Positions 62,628 through 64,000 of a stretch of 64,000 bases of DNA are shown piece after piece; positions within the stretch are counted from its first letter, which is position 1, and each line of letters starts with the position of its first letter. Below the pieces are notes generated by a model. That model was not told the origin of the DNA, did not search any database, and saw only the letters and a program-made list of their open reading frames with translations. The stretch lies in the NCBI GenBank assembly GCA_002713215.1, contig PAVO01000019.1, forward strand, positions 248,001 through 312,000, written 5' to 3'. A program made the position numbers and the translations under genes. Source of the DNA: Crocinitomicaceae bacterium. Lineage in GTDB: Bacteria; Bacteroidota; Bacteroidia; Flavobacteriales_G; Salibacteraceae.

Positions 62628-64000
62628 CTAAATATCCTTTTTAATTAAATACTCTTTTACTTTTCTCACCTCATCGTACTTAGGATGATCTTCAATAAAC
62701 GTAGGGAATACCTCTCGAATCTCGTCATATACCTGTCGGGACGTGTCCGATAGTTTATCCTTACAATCTAAAATATCAACAGCCATTGTCATTGACATGT
62801 AAAGGATCGAAAGTACCTCAAATGAGTTTTCAATAACCTTCTTAGTAATCAAAGCAGCATTAGTTCCCATACTAACAATATCTTGGTTGTCATTGTTGTT
62901 TGGGATACTATGTACATACATAGGATTACTTAGCATTTGATTTTCCGCTGTTGTACTTACAGCTGTAAATTGAACTCCTTGCATGCCAAAGTTAAAGCCT
63001 AGTTTTCCTCTATTAACAAATGGAGTAAGAATATTGTTCAGATTGTGGTTCATTAAAAAATTTAGTTGTCGCTCGGCAAGCATAGAAGCCTTAGTACATG
63101 CAATTTTTAATTTATCCATTTCAAGGGAGACATAATCTCCGTGAAAGTTTCCGCCATGGTAAACATTTTGTGTGTCTACATCTATAATAGGATTGTCATT
63201 CCCGGAATTAATCTCTTCGGTCAATACTTTTTTCGAAAAGGAAACCGTGTCTAATACCGGCCCTAATATCTGTGGAACACACCTTAAAGAATAATACTCC
63301 TGTACTTTTTCTTCAAAAACTTCTTCTTTATGCTCTCCCTGATATAAATGATCCTTTCTGCTTTTGACCATTTTACTGCTGGTTAAATAAGATGACATTA
63401 AGTCGGCAATCTGACGTTGTCCTTTATGGTATTTAGCCCTGTTTAGTTCCTTGGAGTAATGGTCGTTGTACGTCCCAACCAGTTCATTAATCAAGCACGA
63501 TGCCTCAACTCCCCAGCGAACAATTTTTCTCGCAAGGGTAACATTAATTAGCCCGATACCGGTCATACAACTGGTTCCATTCATTAGGGCGAGCCCTTCC
63601 CGATTTTTGATTTCCAGTTTACTAATGTTCAACTCGGCAAATACATCCTCGGTCTTTCTACGCTGTCCATTATAAAAACATTCTCCTTCACCGATTAGAA
63701 CTAAAGCTAAATGTGCCAATTGGACCAGATCTCCGGAGGCCCCAACTCCTCCATGCTCAAAAATGAGTGGAGTAACGTTCTTATTGATAAGTTCACACAG
63801 AACCTCCAACGTTGAAATATGAATTCCTGAATAACCCTGAGCCAGGGTATTTAATCGTGCAAGCATGGTGGCTCTTGCATACAGAGGTTCAAGTGGTGTA
63901 CCCGTGCCTGACGCGTGGCTTCGAATCAAGTTGTACTGAAGTTCTTTTCTGTCAACATCTTCTATTCGATATTGAGCCATTGGGCCAAAGCCGGTATTTA
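62628..64000 (-). CDS. Tyrosine/histidine ammonia-lyase of the flexirubin type (5' partial)
   Basis: The N-terminus lies beyond the right edge: the frame reads VNTGFGPMAQYRI without a stop at 64000, where VNTGFG is the conserved loop of the family, so ATG 63980 is not the start. ASG in VGASGDLVQLAH is the self-forming MIO cofactor. NNNDNQDIVSMGTN is the second signature. The substrate-selecting pair is Ser-His in NLIRSHASGTG, the same as I recall for the tyrosine ammonia-lyase of the Flavobacterium johnsoniae flexirubin locus. It would turn tyrosine into p-coumarate, the polyene starter. Confidence 0.9.
   Translation of the reverse strand, partial: NTGFGPMAQYRIEDVDRKELQYNLIRSHASGTGTPLEPLYARATMLARLNTLAQGYSGIHISTLEVLCELINKNVTPLIFEHGGVGASGDLVQLAHLALVLIGEGECFYNGQRRKTEDVFAELNISKLEIKNREGLALMNGTSCMTGIGLINVTLARKIVRWGVEASCLINELVGTYNDHYSKELNRAKYHKGQRQIADLMSSYLTSSKMVKSRKDHLYQGEHKEEVFEEKVQEYYSLRCVPQILGPVLDTVSFSKKVLTEEINSGNDNPIIDVDTQNVYHGGNFHGDYVSLEMDKLKIACTKASMLAERQLNFLMNHNLNNILTPFVNRGKLGFNFGMQGVQFTAVSTTAENQMLSNPMYVHSIPNNNDNQDIVSMGTNAALITKKVIENSFEVLSILYMSMTMAVDILDCKDKLSDTSRQVYDEIREVFPTFIEDHPKYDEVRKVKEYLIKKDI

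Larger units (their letters stand above)
39531..64000 (-). other. Flexirubin-type aryl polyene/dialkylresorcinol biosynthesis and export locus
   Basis: At least 26 minus-strand genes with gaps mostly under 30 bp or overlaps, running past the right edge. The diagnostic members are the aromatic amino acid ammonia-lyase and the DarA/DarB pair, together with many FAS-like enzymes (three canonical ketosynthases, one CLF-like, one half-length ketosynthase, a ketoreductase, three hotdog dehydratase-like proteins, two ACPs). Export genes are an ABC-2 system, an MMPL fusion, a LolA-like protein and a lipoprotein. Flexirubins are yellow-orange outer-membrane pigments: an aryl polyene carboxylic acid esterified to a dialkylresorcinol. 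No coumarate:ACP ligase or ring-modifying oxygenase is seen here; those may lie beyond the edge. Confidence 0.92.

Overview
The window comes from a member of the Bacteroidota, most likely Flavobacteriales or a near relative. The evidence is large secreted proteins with T9SS (type IX secretion) sorting domains and SprB or PKD/Ig-like repeats, two CHU_C (gliding-motility-associated) C-termini, TAnnTTTG promoter elements, DUF2911, DUF4286 and DUF4292 families, and a flexirubin-type pigment locus. No tRNA, rRNA, CRISPR array, insertion sequence or phage gene was seen. Coding density is high and most intergenic gaps are short.

Positions 1-3718 hold most of a giant secreted adhesin on the minus strand (C-type lectin domain, about 13 Ig/PKD-like repeats, start of a CHU_C domain), cut by the window edge. 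Positions 3.8-9.3 kb are housekeeping: an ArsC-family reductase, fumarase, mannose-1-phosphate guanylyltransferase, an SprT-like protease, MlaE/MlaF lipid transport, and two small membrane or lipoprotein genes of 51 and 52 codons. Positions 9.4-15.1 kb carry two tandem paralogous T9SS cargo proteins. Positions 15.2-24.7 kb carry a LolD-like ATPase, an EamA transporter, rplU-rpmA, serS, a lipoprotein-TPR-DUF4286-rsmA run, mgtE and a MOSC protein. Positions 24.7-39.4 kb are mixed: an alpha/beta hydrolase, DUF2911, a threonine dehydratase-like enzyme, two paralogous EGF-like lipoproteins, dut, a flippase, a CHU_C protein, a serine hydrolase, and an EnvC-DUF4292-TPR-nucleotidyltransferase operon.

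Positions 39.5-64.0 kb, all on the minus strand and tightly packed, are a flexirubin (aryl polyene plus dialkylresorcinol) biosynthesis and export locus that continues past the right edge. A tyrosine ammonia-lyase supplies coumarate. Ketosynthases, a ketoreductase, dehydratases and two acyl carrier proteins build the polyene. DarA and DarB make the dialkylresorcinol. An ABC-2 exporter, an MMPL-PlsC-methyltransferase-like fusion, a LolA-like carrier and a lipoprotein probably move the product to the outer membrane. A BtrH-like acyl-ACP transferase is a candidate for joining the two halves. Less familiar parts are a half-length ketosynthase without its cysteine, a chain-length-factor-like ketosynthase, a conserved-looking unknown protein, a three-domain exporter fusion, and at least six genes that appear to start at TTG.
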